DNA from: Dechloromonas hortensis
Lineage (GTDB): Bacteria > Pseudomonadota > Gammaproteobacteria > Burkholderiales > Rhodocyclaceae
Length of the DNA stretch: 64,000 bases
NCBI RefSeq assembly: GCF_009469765.1
Contig: NZ_SSSQ01000001.1
Coordinates: forward strand, 434,001 to 498,000
Direction: 5' to 3'
The stretch's first letter is position 1. Each line of letters begins with the position of its first letter. The notes under the pieces were generated by a model, which worked only from the letters and a program-made list of their open reading frames with translations, did not search any database and was not told the origin of the DNA. The position numbers and the translations under genes are program-made. Below, piece after piece: positions 47,181 through 56,262 of the stretch.

Positions 47181-47957
47181 ATGGCCACGGTCGACCTTTC
47201 CTGCACTGGCGAAATCGCCACCCTGACCCTGAACAACCCCGGCAAGCTGAACGCCATCGATCTGGCGATGTGGCAGCAACTGGCCGAAAACATGGCCAAA
47301 TTGTCGGTCGACCGCAACATTCGCTGCGTCGTCATCCGCGGTGCCGGCCACGAGGCCTTCGCCGCCGGCGGCGATCTGGAAGAGTTCGTCACCGGCCGCG
47401 CCACGCTGGAACAGGCGCTGCACTATCACGGCCAGGTCGCCAGCGCGCTAAACGCCATTGCCGATTGCCCGCACCCGACCGTCGCCCTGATCCAGGGCGC
47501 CTGCATCGGTGGCGGCCTGGAAATCGCTGGCGTCTGCGATCTGCGCATCTGTGCCGAAAATGCCCGCTTCGGGGCACCGATCAACAAGCTCGGCTTCTCG
47601 ATGTATCCCGGCGAAATGGAAGGCCTGCTCAAGCTGGCCGGGGCGGCGGTGATCAAGGAAATCCTGCTCGAAGGGCGCATCCTGACCGCCACCGAAGCTT
47701 ACGAAAAAGGCTTGGTCACCCGCGTCGTGCCCGAGTCGCAGGTCGAGGACGAAGCCTATGCCACGGCCCGCCGCATCGGCGCCGGTGCCCCCCTGGTCGC
47801 CGGCTGGCACAAGCAGTGGATACGCCGGCTGCAAAGCGGCAAGCCACTGAACGACGAAGAAAAGGCGGCCTCCTTCGCCTTCCTCGACACCGAAGACTAC
47901 AAGGAAGGCCTCGCCGCCTTCCTGGAAAAGCGCAAGCCGGTTTTCAAGGCACAGTAA
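47181..47957 (+). CDS. Enoyl-CoA hydratase/isomerase family protein
   Basis: The 258-residue crotonase-fold enzyme starts at the ATG at 47181; a GTG one codon earlier is also open. It has the oxyanion-hole segments RGAGHEAFAAGGDLEEF and GACIGGGLEIAGVCDLRI. The usual second catalytic Glu region reads NKLGFSMYPGEMEGL. It acts on a CoA thioester, but substrate and exact reaction (hydration, isomerisation or other) cannot be fixed. It is divergent from the acetate symporter operon and convergent with the malonate operon. No good ribosome-binding site is visible. Confidence 0.87.
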   Translation: MATVDLSCTGEIATLTLNNPGKLNAIDLAMWQQLAENMAKLSVDRNIRCVVIRGAGHEAFAAGGDLEEFVTGRATLEQALHYHGQVASALNAIADCPHPTVALIQGACIGGGLEIAGVCDLRICAENARFGAPINKLGFSMYPGEMEGLLKLAGAAVIKEILLEGRILTATEAYEKGLVTRVVPESQVEDEAYATARRIGAGAPLVAGWHKQWIRRLQSGKPLNDEEKAASFAFLDTEDYKEGLAAFLEKRKPVFKAQ

Positions 47958-47966
47958 GCCCCGAGC

Positions 47967-48773
47967 TCAGGCGCCGTACAGGCTCCACAGCATTTTGGCC
48001 GAGAGAACGAGCAGCAGGCCGGCAAAAATGCGCTTGAGGACGACAACCGGCAGGCGATGGGCGAGGCCGGCGCCGAGCGGCGCCACCGCCACACTGGCGA
48101 GCAGGATGACGACCAGCGCCGGCAGGTAAACGAAGCCGAGGCTGCCGGCCGGCAGCTCGCCATGTCCCCAGCCGTTCCAGACATAGCCGAGCGTGCCGCC
48201 GATAGCGATCGGCAGGCCGACTGCGGCCGAGGTACCGATCGCCTGGTGCGGCCGGACATTGCACCAGATCAGGTAAGGCACGGTCAGCGCGCCGCCGCCC
48301 ATCGCCGCCAGGCTGGCGATGGCGCCGATCAGGCTGCCGGCCAGCCCCAGGCCGGCCCGCCCGGGCAGGCTGCGGCTCGGCGTCGGACGCAGGTTGGCGA
48401 ACATCTGCAGGGCAATGAACAGCATGAAGGCGACGTAGAAAATGGCCAGCGCCCGCGACGAAATGCGAGCCGCCAGTTGGGCGCCGAGCAGCGTGCCGAG
48501 CAGGATGCCCGGGGTCAGGCGGCGCATCACCGGCCACAGCACGGCGCGGTGCGCGTGATGGGCACGCAGGCTGGACAGCGAGGTGAACAGGATGGTCGCC
48601 ATCGCGGTGCCGAGCGCCAGATGCAGCACTTCGCGGCCGGGAAAGCCTTGCCAGGTGAAGATGACGGTCAGCACCGGCACCACCACCACACCGCCGCCGA
48701 CGCCGAGCAGGCCGGCAAAGAAACCGGCCGCGGCGCAGGTCAGCAGATAGATCGGAATGACATCGAGCGGCAT
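47967..48773 (-). CDS. TauE/SafE-family permease, last gene of the malonate operon
   Basis: The 268-residue protein has about eight membrane helices in two related halves and the family motifs GLLGVGGGVVVVPVL and GTSAAVGLPIAIGGTLGY. The first half carries HLALGTAMATILFTSLSSLR followed by AHHAH. It starts 15 bp after mdcH, so it is probably cotranscribed with the malonate decarboxylase genes. TauE/SafE members export sulfite or organosulfonates or move organic anions. A role in acetate or malonate movement is inference. A close paralogue lies at 58796-59596. Confidence 0.85.
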   Translation of the reverse strand: MPLDVIPIYLLTCAAAGFFAGLLGVGGGVVVVPVLTVIFTWQGFPGREVLHLALGTAMATILFTSLSSLRAHHAHRAVLWPVMRRLTPGILLGTLLGAQLAARISSRALAIFYVAFMLFIALQMFANLRPTPSRSLPGRAGLGLAGSLIGAIASLAAMGGGALTVPYLIWCNVRPHQAIGTSAAVGLPIAIGGTLGYVWNGWGHGELPAGSLGFVYLPALVVILLASVAVAPLGAGLAHRLPVVVLKRIFAGLLLVLSAKMLWSLYGA

Positions 48774-48788
48774 TACCGGGGCCGGCGT

Positions 48789-49730
48789 TTAGCAGGCGCC
48801 GGATTCGACCCAGCGGACGATGCCGTCGACACTGCGGAAATCGTCGCAAGCCCGCACCGGCACATTCGGCGCCAGTTCTGCGAAGAGCCGGCTCAGCGCA
48901 TTGCCGGGGCCGATTTCGAGCACCGCATCCGGTTGCATTTCGGCCACCGCCTCCAGGCAGGCCGCCCAGTCGAGCGGCGTGCAGATCTGGCGGGCCAGCG
49001 CATCGAGTGCCGGACGGGCCGTCCGGGCCGGCGTCGCATCGATGGCGCTGAGTACCGGAAAAGCCAGGCGGGCGTCGGGCAGCAAATTGAGGCATTTCTG
49101 GAAGTCGACCGCAGCACTCCTCAGTTGCGGCGTATGCGACGGCGTGCGTACCGCCAGCTGGACCAGGCGACTGGCGCCGGCCGCCGTGAACTGCTCGGCG
49201 ACGGCGAGCAGGCCGGGGCGCGGCCCGGCCACCACCAGATGGCGCGGTGCATTGCGGATGGCGACAGCGAGGCCGGCAGCGGCGGCCATACCCTCAACCA
49301 GCGCTTCGTCGAGGCCGAGCACGGCCAGCATGCCCTGTTCGCCGCTGATCGCCCCATCCATCAGGGCGGCGCGTTTGGCGCACAAGTCCAGGCCGGCGCT
49401 GGCGGAAAAGGCGCCGGCCGCACTACAGGCCGCCATTTCGCCCAGCGAATAGCCGGCGGCGCAGATTGGCCGGGGCAGGCGCGGCTGCAACTGCCCCCAG
49501 AGCAGCATCTGCTGCGCGAAGATCAGCGGCTGGGCGACACTGTTTTTGGCCAGCTTTTCCGCGTCGCCCCCAGGGCCAGCCGTTGTTTCCACGGTCGCCG
49601 CCGTTCCGGCCAACTCCGGCAGCAAATGGCGCAGTTGATCGCGCAGCGCCGCATCGGGCCCGGCCATCACCTGTTGCCAGTGGGCCGGGCCTTGCCCGCC
49701 CTGGCCGCTGAAGAGGAGGGCGAGGCGCAT
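48789..49730 (-). CDS. mdcH: Malonyl-CoA:ACP transacylase MdcH (malonate decarboxylase activation)
   Basis: The 313-residue acyltransferase-fold protein begins MRLALLFSGQGGQGP (oxyanion loop) and has the nucleophile elbow GYSLGEMAA (Ser near residue 95). A conserved His is in RTPSHTPQL, and a Gln/Asn-type active-site region lies near the C-terminus. MdcH charges the decarboxylase carrier protein with malonyl so the cycle can begin. It lies 2 bp from mdcB. Confidence 0.92.
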   Translation of the reverse strand: MRLALLFSGQGGQGPAHWQQVMAGPDAALRDQLRHLLPELAGTAATVETTAGPGGDAEKLAKNSVAQPLIFAQQMLLWGQLQPRLPRPICAAGYSLGEMAACSAAGAFSASAGLDLCAKRAALMDGAISGEQGMLAVLGLDEALVEGMAAAAGLAVAIRNAPRHLVVAGPRPGLLAVAEQFTAAGASRLVQLAVRTPSHTPQLRSAAVDFQKCLNLLPDARLAFPVLSAIDATPARTARPALDALARQICTPLDWAACLEAVAEMQPDAVLEIGPGNALSRLFAELAPNVPVRACDDFRSVDGIVRWVESGAC

Positions 49731-49732
49731 GT

Positions 49733-50635
49733 TCAGGCCAGGCCGTCGAGTTCGGCCAGGAACAGCGTGATGCCGAGCAGGTCGGCACTGCCGCCGGGAC
49801 TGAGGCGACGGGCGACGAAATCACGGTCGATGTCGGCGGCACGGGCCCGCCAGTCGGCGGCGAGCACGCCGCCGGCAGCCAGGAAATCGGCGGCGGCACG
49901 GCGGCCGTAGTCCAGCCCGGTCCGCCCGCCGCGCCAGAGCAGGTTGGTGTCTTCCAGTTCGGCGATCAGCGCAAACAGCGCCTGCATGGCGGCCAGTTCA
50001 CCATCGCCGGTGGTGGCTAGGGCGGCGCGATAAGCCGGCAGGCCGACACCGAGCGCGGCCGGAAAACCGCTGGCGGCTTCCTGGCGCGCCCCACCGCTGC
50101 CATCACGGCGGGCGACGAACAGACCGTGGCTGAGCGGGGTGCCCGCCGTTGTCTCACTTAGGCCGGACAGGCCGGCCAAGATATCCCGCCCCCAGTGCCG
50201 GCGGACGATGGCGCAGGCCGCTTGGGCGCTGATCGCTGCACCTTCGGCCTGTAAAACGCCGAGTGCCGCACAGAGCAGGCCAAGGTTGAAAATTGCCCCG
50301 CGATGGGTGTTGACCGCAGCGGTCGCCGCCAGCATGTCCGCTTCGGCCGCGATGCCAAGCGCCCGCAGCGGCGCAAAACCGGGGCGCTGCAAACCGCAGG
50401 CGGCAATCGCCGGGAAGTAGCCGCGCAAGGCCTGCAGGCTGCGCATGAAGGTGGTGAAATCCATGTCGGGGTGGCTGCCGTTGCCGGTCGGGCCGACCAG
50501 GCCGGGCTTGCCGTCGAGCGCCACTTCGCGGTACAGGCTACGAATGGCCAGCCGACCGACGCGGGCGGCAAACAACTCACCGGCCGGCGCAGCAATTTGC
50601 TGCGGGCGATGGCGCGGCAGGGCGCGTTCAAGCAT
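49733..50635 (-). CDS. mdcB: Triphosphoribosyl-dephospho-CoA synthase MdcB
   Basis: The 300-residue protein belongs to the CitG/MdcB family: LYREVALDGKPGLVGPTGNG and SHPDMDFTTFMRSLQALRGY near the N-terminus, VNTHRGAIFNLGLLCAALG in the middle, and LEDTNLLWRGGRTGLDY near the end. It makes the 2'-(5''-triphosphoribosyl)-3'-dephospho-CoA precursor of the carrier-protein cofactor. It overlaps mdcG by 8 bp. Confidence 0.93.
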   Translation of the reverse strand: MLERALPRHRPQQIAAPAGELFAARVGRLAIRSLYREVALDGKPGLVGPTGNGSHPDMDFTTFMRSLQALRGYFPAIAACGLQRPGFAPLRALGIAAEADMLAATAAVNTHRGAIFNLGLLCAALGVLQAEGAAISAQAACAIVRRHWGRDILAGLSGLSETTAGTPLSHGLFVARRDGSGGARQEAASGFPAALGVGLPAYRAALATTGDGELAAMQALFALIAELEDTNLLWRGGRTGLDYGRRAAADFLAAGGVLAADWRARAADIDRDFVARRLSPGGSADLLGITLFLAELDGLA

Positions 50636-51296
50636 GGCAAAGCTCCGGCAACAAGCTGGCGGTCAAGGCGTGCAGCGGCCACAGGCTGACCTCGTGCTCG
50701 CCCTTGACCAGGACCTGGGCACCCGGCTGGTCGAGCTGCCCGGCGATTTCCCGCCAGGCGGCGGCATTGCCGCCCGGGAAGCGCAACTCGCCATCCAGCC
50801 GGCAGGGCAGTTCGGCGGCGGCCTGCTGCAGGGCCGGCAACATGGCGGCGAATTGGCCGACCTGCTCGATATCGCAAATCAGGTCGATGTCGGAGTCGGC
50901 ATGGCGGTAGTGCTCCCCGCTCAGCACCTCCCAGGCCAGCGAACCGTACACGCCGAGCCGAGCCGAACAGGCGGCCGCTTGCGCCGCCAGCCGGGCGAGC
51001 ACAACGGCCTGGCCGGCCGGCAGCCGGGACAAACAGTCGGCAATAGTGAGCGGCGGCCGAATCGCGGCAATGGCGCTGCGCTCGACGCTGAGCGACAGCT
51101 TTTTTCGCTGCAGCCGCGCCGGCAGGCTGAGACCGAGCAAGCAACGGTCGCCAGTAGCCGGCTGGCGGGCGACGACCAGCGGCCGGCCGCCCGCGATCCA
51201 TTGCCGGGCGGCTTGCCAGTAAGCATCGCCGGGCTCGCTGCAGGGCGTCGCAAACGCCGCATCCGGCTGCAGATAGACGAGATCGTGGCGGCGCAT
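50628..51296 (-). CDS. mdcG: Malonate decarboxylase holo-ACP synthase MdcG
   Basis: From the ATG at 51296 (MRRHDLVYLQPDAAF) the product is 222 residues; the longer frame to 51362 lies in mdcE. It is a nucleotidyltransferase-fold enzyme with GVYGSLAWEVLSG and the metal-binding DSDIDLICDI. It attaches the phosphoribosyl-dephospho-CoA cofactor to a serine of MdcC. It starts 4 bp after mdcE. Confidence 0.93.
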   Translation of the reverse strand: MRRHDLVYLQPDAAFATPCSEPGDAYWQAARQWIAGGRPLVVARQPATGDRCLLGLSLPARLQRKKLSLSVERSAIAAIRPPLTIADCLSRLPAGQAVVLARLAAQAAACSARLGVYGSLAWEVLSGEHYRHADSDIDLICDIEQVGQFAAMLPALQQAAAELPCRLDGELRFPGGNAAAWREIAGQLDQPGAQVLVKGEHEVSLWPLHALTASLLPELCHA

Positions 51297-51300
51297 CGGA

Positions 51301-52023
51301 TCAGGCGCCGAGCACGGTGTTCTGCACCATCTTGGCGACGCCGGCCGCCAGTTGGCGGCCACCGCGGCTCAGGCCGCAGCCCATTCGCTGGTCGGTCACC
51401 GGCGTCGTCTGCACGGCGGCGAGCAGTGCCCGCTCCAGCAACTCGGCCGAGGCCGCGGGCCAGATCGCCTCGATGCCGCCCATTCGGACATAGCTCTCGG
51501 CGCCCGGCGCGAAGATCGGCGAACTGGCCGCCAACTCGACTAGGCGTTCGTGAGCGATCTTGGTCACCCGCGCCATCGCCCGCAGGTCCATGACCCGGAC
51601 CTGGGCGTCGGCCAGCGCGTAGGCCTTGTCGGCCATCAGCCCGAAGGACAGGAAGCCGCCGCTGACCGCGTTGGCGGTGACCAGGCTGAACGACGCATGG
51701 CCCTGGCGGCGCGCCAGATCGACGCAACTGGCGAGATGGGCTAGCGAGCCGTTCAGGCAGAGCAGTTCCTGGCTGCGCGACAGGGCCTGGCCGCTGGTAT
51801 CGACCAGGAAGACCAGCGGCCGGCCGGGATGCTGCTCGACGGTGTCGAGGATGAAATCGGCCAGCGCCAGCGCCATCGCGTGGTCGATGGCCGCCGCATC
51901 GGTAGTACCGAGCACGGCGACCGGACCCTGCGCCGTCTGCGCCTGGCCGGTAATCACCGAATTGGCGACGTCGACCGCATGACCGGCCGGGAACAGGCTA
52001 TCGAGAATGTCGTTGAGGCTCAT
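51301..52023 (-). CDS. mdcE: Malonate decarboxylase gamma subunit MdcE
   Basis: The 240-residue carboxyltransferase-like protein starts at the ATG at 52023 (MSLNDILDSLFPAGHAVDVA), overlapping the mdcD stop; a much longer frame to 52470 is within mdcD. Family segments are LVFLVDTSGQALSRSQELL and TANAVSGGFLSFGLMADKAY. With MdcD it decarboxylates malonyl-S-ACP to acetyl-S-ACP. Confidence 0.94.
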   Translation of the reverse strand: MSLNDILDSLFPAGHAVDVANSVITGQAQTAQGPVAVLGTTDAAAIDHAMALALADFILDTVEQHPGRPLVFLVDTSGQALSRSQELLCLNGSLAHLASCVDLARRQGHASFSLVTANAVSGGFLSFGLMADKAYALADAQVRVMDLRAMARVTKIAHERLVELAASSPIFAPGAESYVRMGGIEAIWPAASAELLERALLAAVQTTPVTDQRMGCGLSRGGRQLAAGVAKMVQNTVLGA

Positions 52024-52922
52024 GTCGGCAATCCTTCCTTCAAGGCGACCAGGCTGTCGCGGTCGAGCAGCGGCACGCTTTCCGGCTGGGTAACGCCGAG
52101 CGCCGCCCAGACGTCCAGACCATCGCGCAGCGCGCCATAGGCGGCGAGGCGGTTTTTCAGTGCGCGTTGCCGGGTGCGCAGGCCGGCCAGGCTCGGTGCC
52201 GGCTCCGTCCAGCCAGCGAGAAACTCCGTCGCCCCAGTGCGGAAGGCGGCGAGGTCGTCTTCGACCAGCATCGCGCAGTCGCCCATCAGGTAGCGGTGCT
52301 TGCCGCCGGTGACGCGCCAGACCAGTGCCCGGTCCTTGGCGTCGAATTCCTCGACGCCGGCCACCGTTTCGATGACCTCCGGCCCGGACAGCGCCAGCCG
52401 GCCTTCCTCGGACATGAGGATGGCCGAACAGAGCTTGGCGACGATGCCCATGCCGCCGAAAGCGCCGCAACTGCCGCCGACCAGCGCGACGACCGGGACA
52501 CCGGCGGCGCGGGCGTCGAGCACGGCGCGCATGATTTCGGAAATGGCGATCAGGCCGGCGTTGGCCTCATGCAGCCGAACGCCACCGGAGTCGATCAGGA
52601 ACAGCACGGCAGCCGGCTTTTCCTTGACCGCCCGGCGCAGCAGGCCGACGATCTTGGCGCCGTGGATTTCGCCGACGGCGCCACCCATGAACTGGCCTTC
52701 CTGGGCTGCGACAAAAACGGCCTTGCCAGCCAGTCGACCGCAGCCAATGACCACGCCGTCGTCAAAGGCGCCGGGCAGGTCGAGCTGGGCCAGATGCGGG
52801 CTGGGCTGCGCTTCGGCCGGCGGCAGGATTTCGCGGAAACTGCCGGCATCAAGCAGGCCATTGATCCGGGCCCGGGCGGTGGCCTCGAACCAGCTATGAC
52901 GGGTCGCGAGTGACGGGTTCAT
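52020..52922 (-). CDS. mdcD: Malonate decarboxylase beta subunit MdcD
   Basis: The start is the ATG at 52922, overlapping the mdcC stop (ATGA), giving 300 residues; the frame to 53501 runs through mdcC and into mdcA. Carboxyltransferase-type motifs are FLIDSGGVRLHEANAGLIAI and VGGSCGAFGGMGIVAKL. It forms the decarboxylase with MdcE. All four core subunits (A, C, D, E) are intact in this operon. Confidence 0.94.
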   Translation of the reverse strand: MNPSLATRHSWFEATARARINGLLDAGSFREILPPAEAQPSPHLAQLDLPGAFDDGVVIGCGRLAGKAVFVAAQEGQFMGGAVGEIHGAKIVGLLRRAVKEKPAAVLFLIDSGGVRLHEANAGLIAISEIMRAVLDARAAGVPVVALVGGSCGAFGGMGIVAKLCSAILMSEEGRLALSGPEVIETVAGVEEFDAKDRALVWRVTGGKHRYLMGDCAMLVEDDLAAFRTGATEFLAGWTEPAPSLAGLRTRQRALKNRLAAYGALRDGLDVWAALGVTQPESVPLLDRDSLVALKEGLPT

Positions 52923-53233
52923 TGCCCACCTCCTTGGTATTCGGCCAGGGCCTGCGCCAGGCGCAGACTGACGACGGCCGGCGTCGCCCCCATGTCGTTG
53001 ATGGCGATGGCGGTGCCGCCGGCGGCATGGGCCGCGGCGAAGCTGCCGAGCACGGCGCGCCAGGTCTCGCCGAAACCACGAGCCGAGGTCTTGATGCTGA
53101 TCTGGCAGATCGTGGCAGCATCGCCGGCCTTGACCAGGATTTCCAGGTTGCCGGAGCCGACGACGCCGCACAGCGCCGGGTTGGCCGCCCGGGAAACGGG
53201 CGCCGAGTCGAAACGAAAATCGAGAGTTTCCAT
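52919..53233 (-). CDS. mdcC: Malonate decarboxylase acyl-carrier protein MdcC (delta subunit)
   Basis: From the ATG at 53233 (METLDFRFDSAPVSRA) the product is 104 residues. VVGSGNLEILV contains S27, the expected attachment site of the phosphoribosyl-dephospho-CoA group. The mid-part AINDMGATPAVVSLRL is typical. It carries acetyl/malonyl groups between MdcA, MdcDE and MdcH. A start four codons earlier (53245) is possible but lies in the mdcA 3' end. Confidence 0.92.
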   Translation of the reverse strand: METLDFRFDSAPVSRAANPALCGVVGSGNLEILVKAGDAATICQISIKTSARGFGETWRAVLGSFAAAHAAGGTAIAINDMGATPAVVSLRLAQALAEYQGGGQ

Positions 53234-53238
53234 GGCAG

Positions 53239-54903
53239 TCACCAATTGCGGAAGCGGGAAGGCGGCGCGTAAAGGCCGCCGGACCAGCGCACCAGATCCT
53301 TGACGGAACGGGCGGCCAACAGATCGCGCGTTGCCAGGCGCGGGTCGATGCCGAGATCTTCGGGACGGCGGATGATGCCGCGGTCGCGCAGGTTCTCGAC
53401 CATCGCCTTGTCACGCGCCATGCCGACCGGCGTGAAGCCGGCGACGCCGCGGATGGCCTGCTCGCGCTCTTCCGGGCTACGGCAGAGCAGCAGGTTGGCA
53501 ATGCCTTCCTCGGTCACGATATGGCTGACGTCGTCGCCGTAGATCATTATCGGCGGCAATTCGGCGCCCATCGACTTCTGCAGTTTCCAGGCATCGAGTT
53601 CCTCGACGAAGACCGGCGCCATGTGCTCGCGGAAGGTTTCGACCATCTGCACGACCAGCTTGCGGCCGCGGATGGCGTTCGGCCCGTAGGCCTCGCGCCC
53701 GGCTTTCAGCCAGGCCGGGCTGGCGTGCCGGCGACCGTGCGGATCGGAACCCATGTTCGGCGCGCCGCCGAAGCCGGTGATGCGGCCCAGCGTTGCTGTC
53801 GAACTATTGCCGGCCATGTCCATCTGCAAGGTCGAGCCGATGAACATGTCGCAGGCGTAGAGGCCGGCCGTTTGGGAAAACGCCCGGTTGGAACGCATGC
53901 TGCCGTCGGCCCCGGTGAAGAAGATGTCGGAACGAGCCGAGATGTAGGCATCCATGCCGACTTCCGAGCCGAAGCAATGCACCGATTCGACGAAGCCGGC
54001 TTCGATGGCCGGGATCAGCGTCGGGTGCGGATTGAGCGCCCAATGCGTGCAGATCTTGCCTTTCAGGCCGAGGTCGGCGGCATAGGTCGGCAACAGCAGT
54101 TCGATCGCCGCGGTGTCGAAGCCGATGCCGTGGTTCAGGCGGGTGACGCCATATTCGGCGTAGATGCCCTTGATCGCCATCATCGCCATCAGCACCTGCA
54201 CTTCGGTAATCTGCGCCGGGTCGCGGGTAAAGAGCGGCTCGATGTAGTTCGGCTTCGGCGCCAGTACCGTGAAATCGACCCAGTCGGCCGGCACATCGAC
54301 GCGTGGCAGTTTCTCCAAGCGCTCGTTGACCTGGGCGATGACGATGCCGCCCTTGAAAGCAGTGGCCTCGACAATGGCCGGCGTGTCCTCGGTGTTCGGC
54401 CCGAGGTAGAGATTACCCTCGGCATCGGCCGCCTGCGCCGCGATCAGCGCCACATTCGGCGTCAGGTCGAGGAAATAGCGACCGAACAGTTCGAGATAAG
54501 TGTGAATCGCGCCGATCTCGATGCGCTGTTCCTGAACCAGCTTGGCCAGCCGGGCGCCCTGCGGGCCACTGAAAGAAAAGTCGAGGCGGTTTGCCAGGCC
54601 GCGCTCGAAAAGGTCCACATGGCTCGGCAGAGCCAGGACTGACTGGACCAGACTGAGGTGATTGATGCGTTCCGGGCTGCAGTCAGCCAGGGACTCGGAG
54701 AGGAAATCGGCCTGCTTCTGGTTGTTGCCTTCCAGACAGACGCGGTCGCCCGGCTGGATGACGGCTTCGAGCAGGTCGATGATGCGGTCGACCGGGATTT
54801 CCTTGCCATTTTTGCCAGCCAGGCCGAGGCTGGCCGCCCGCTCAAGGCGGCGGCCACGGCTCTGGCGCAGCGTATCCCAGTCACGCGGGAGGGGTGCGTT
54901 CAT
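53239..54903 (-). CDS. mdcA: Malonate decarboxylase alpha subunit MdcA (acetyl-ACP:malonate transferase)
   Basis: The 554-residue protein is an MdcA-type CoA-transferase-like enzyme: VCLEGNNQKQADFLSESLAD near residue 55, VDFTVLAPKPNYIEPLFTRD near 210, and MDMAGNSSTATLGRITGFGG near 370. It swaps acetyl on MdcC for malonyl, releasing acetate. It is the first decarboxylase gene, 18 bp after the TRAP large permease gene, tying uptake and breakdown into one operon. Confidence 0.96.
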   Translation of the reverse strand: MNAPLPRDWDTLRQSRGRRLERAASLGLAGKNGKEIPVDRIIDLLEAVIQPGDRVCLEGNNQKQADFLSESLADCSPERINHLSLVQSVLALPSHVDLFERGLANRLDFSFSGPQGARLAKLVQEQRIEIGAIHTYLELFGRYFLDLTPNVALIAAQAADAEGNLYLGPNTEDTPAIVEATAFKGGIVIAQVNERLEKLPRVDVPADWVDFTVLAPKPNYIEPLFTRDPAQITEVQVLMAMMAIKGIYAEYGVTRLNHGIGFDTAAIELLLPTYAADLGLKGKICTHWALNPHPTLIPAIEAGFVESVHCFGSEVGMDAYISARSDIFFTGADGSMRSNRAFSQTAGLYACDMFIGSTLQMDMAGNSSTATLGRITGFGGAPNMGSDPHGRRHASPAWLKAGREAYGPNAIRGRKLVVQMVETFREHMAPVFVEELDAWKLQKSMGAELPPIMIYGDDVSHIVTEEGIANLLLCRSPEEREQAIRGVAGFTPVGMARDKAMVENLRDRGIIRRPEDLGIDPRLATRDLLAARSVKDLVRWSGGLYAPPSRFRNW

Positions 54904-54921
54904 GATCGTCTTTCCGCTGAC

Positions 54922-56262
54922 TCAGGAACCGCTGTACTGCGACGGCAGCCAGGTGGCGATTTCCGGGAAGATGCAGAGCAGCACGATGCCGAGCGCCATC
55001 AGCAGCAGGAAGGGGACGGTGCCCCACATGATTTCCTTGAGCTTGATGTCGGGCGCGATGCCGCTGATCACGAACAGGTTGAGGCCGACCGGCGGGTGAA
55101 TCAGGCCCATTTCCATGAGGATGGTCATGATCACGCCGAACCAGATCAGGTCGATGCCCAAGGCGTTCAGCGCCGGCAGGATGATCGGCGTGACCATCAG
55201 GATGATGGCGACCGGCGGCAGGAAGAAGCCGAGCACGATGAGCAGGATATTGACCCAGAAGAAGAAGGCCCATTTGCTCAACTCCAGCGAAATCATCCAG
55301 GCGGCGGCCGACTGGGTGATGTGCAGGTAGCTCATCACGTAGGTGTAGAGGAAGGACATCGCAATGATCAGCATGATCATCGACGACTCGCGGGCCGTGC
55401 CGGAGAGGATGACCTTGAGGTCGCTCCAGCGCCAGCAGCCGTAGATCGCCATGACCATCAGCAGCGCACCGAAGGCGCCGATGCCGGCGACTTCCGAGGG
55501 CGTCGCCCAGCCGCCGTAGAGGGCGACCATGACGATGACGATCAAACCGAGGAAGGGCGCCAGGCGGGGCAGCGTTTCAAGGCGCTGTTTCCAGCTGAAC
55601 GACTCTTCCGCCGGCATGGCCATGCCAGTCGTGCGATTGGCCGAAATCTTCTCGTTCTTTTCGGCCCAGGATTTGTACACCACCCAGATCGAGAACATCG
55701 CCGTCAGCAACAAGCCGGGGCCAACGCCGGCCATGAACAGCTTGCCGATCGACTGTTCGGTGGCCAGGCCATAGAGGATCAACGTCAGCGACGGCGGAAT
55801 CAGGATGCCCAGCGTGCCGCCGGCGGCGATCAGGCCGGTCGCCAGACGCTCGGAATAGCCGCGTTTGCGCATTTCCGGAATGCCCGAGGAACCGATCGCC
55901 GAACAGGTTGCCGGCGAGGAACCGCACATCGCGGCAAACACCGAGCAGGCCAGCGTATTGGCCAGTCCGAGGCCACCCGGAACCTTGTACAGCCAGCGGT
56001 TCAGCGAGTTGTAGAGATCGGCCCCGGCGCGTGATTTGCCGATGGCGGCGCCCATCATGATGAAGAGCGGAATGGTCAGCAGCGTGAAGCTGTTCAGTTC
56101 GGAGAAGATGGTCTCGGCGACGATCGACAACTGTGCCACCGGCATGAAGAAGTACATGAAGATCAGGGCGACCGAGCCGACGGCAAAGGCAATCGGCATC
56201 CCCGAGAAAAGGAAGATGAAAGTGGCGGCCGCGTAGAGCAAGCCCAATGTTCCGACGCTCAT
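54922..56262 (-). CDS. TRAP transporter large permease (DctM family), malonate uptake
   Basis: The 446-residue membrane protein has about 12 helices and DctM features: GSSPATCSAIGSSGIPEMRK, GGTLGILIPPSLTLILYGL and LGFFLPPVAIILMVTPIILP. It moves the substrate into the cell using an ion gradient. It overlaps the small permease gene by 4 bp. Direct coupling to mdc genes suggests malonate (a Mat-type TRAP system) as substrate. Confidence 0.94.
   Translation of the reverse strand: MSVGTLGLLYAAATFIFLFSGMPIAFAVGSVALIFMYFFMPVAQLSIVAETIFSELNSFTLLTIPLFIMMGAAIGKSRAGADLYNSLNRWLYKVPGGLGLANTLACSVFAAMCGSSPATCSAIGSSGIPEMRKRGYSERLATGLIAAGGTLGILIPPSLTLILYGLATEQSIGKLFMAGVGPGLLLTAMFSIWVVYKSWAEKNEKISANRTTGMAMPAEESFSWKQRLETLPRLAPFLGLIVIVMVALYGGWATPSEVAGIGAFGALLMVMAIYGCWRWSDLKVILSGTARESSMIMLIIAMSFLYTYVMSYLHITQSAAAWMISLELSKWAFFFWVNILLIVLGFFLPPVAIILMVTPIILPALNALGIDLIWFGVIMTILMEMGLIHPPVGLNLFVISGIAPDIKLKEIMWGTVPFLLLMALGIVLLCIFPEIATWLPSQYSGS

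Noticed and set aside
52923..53501. Long N-terminal extension of MdcD
   Set aside because: It overlaps mdcC completely; the ATG at 52922 overlaps the mdcC stop and matches the family start.
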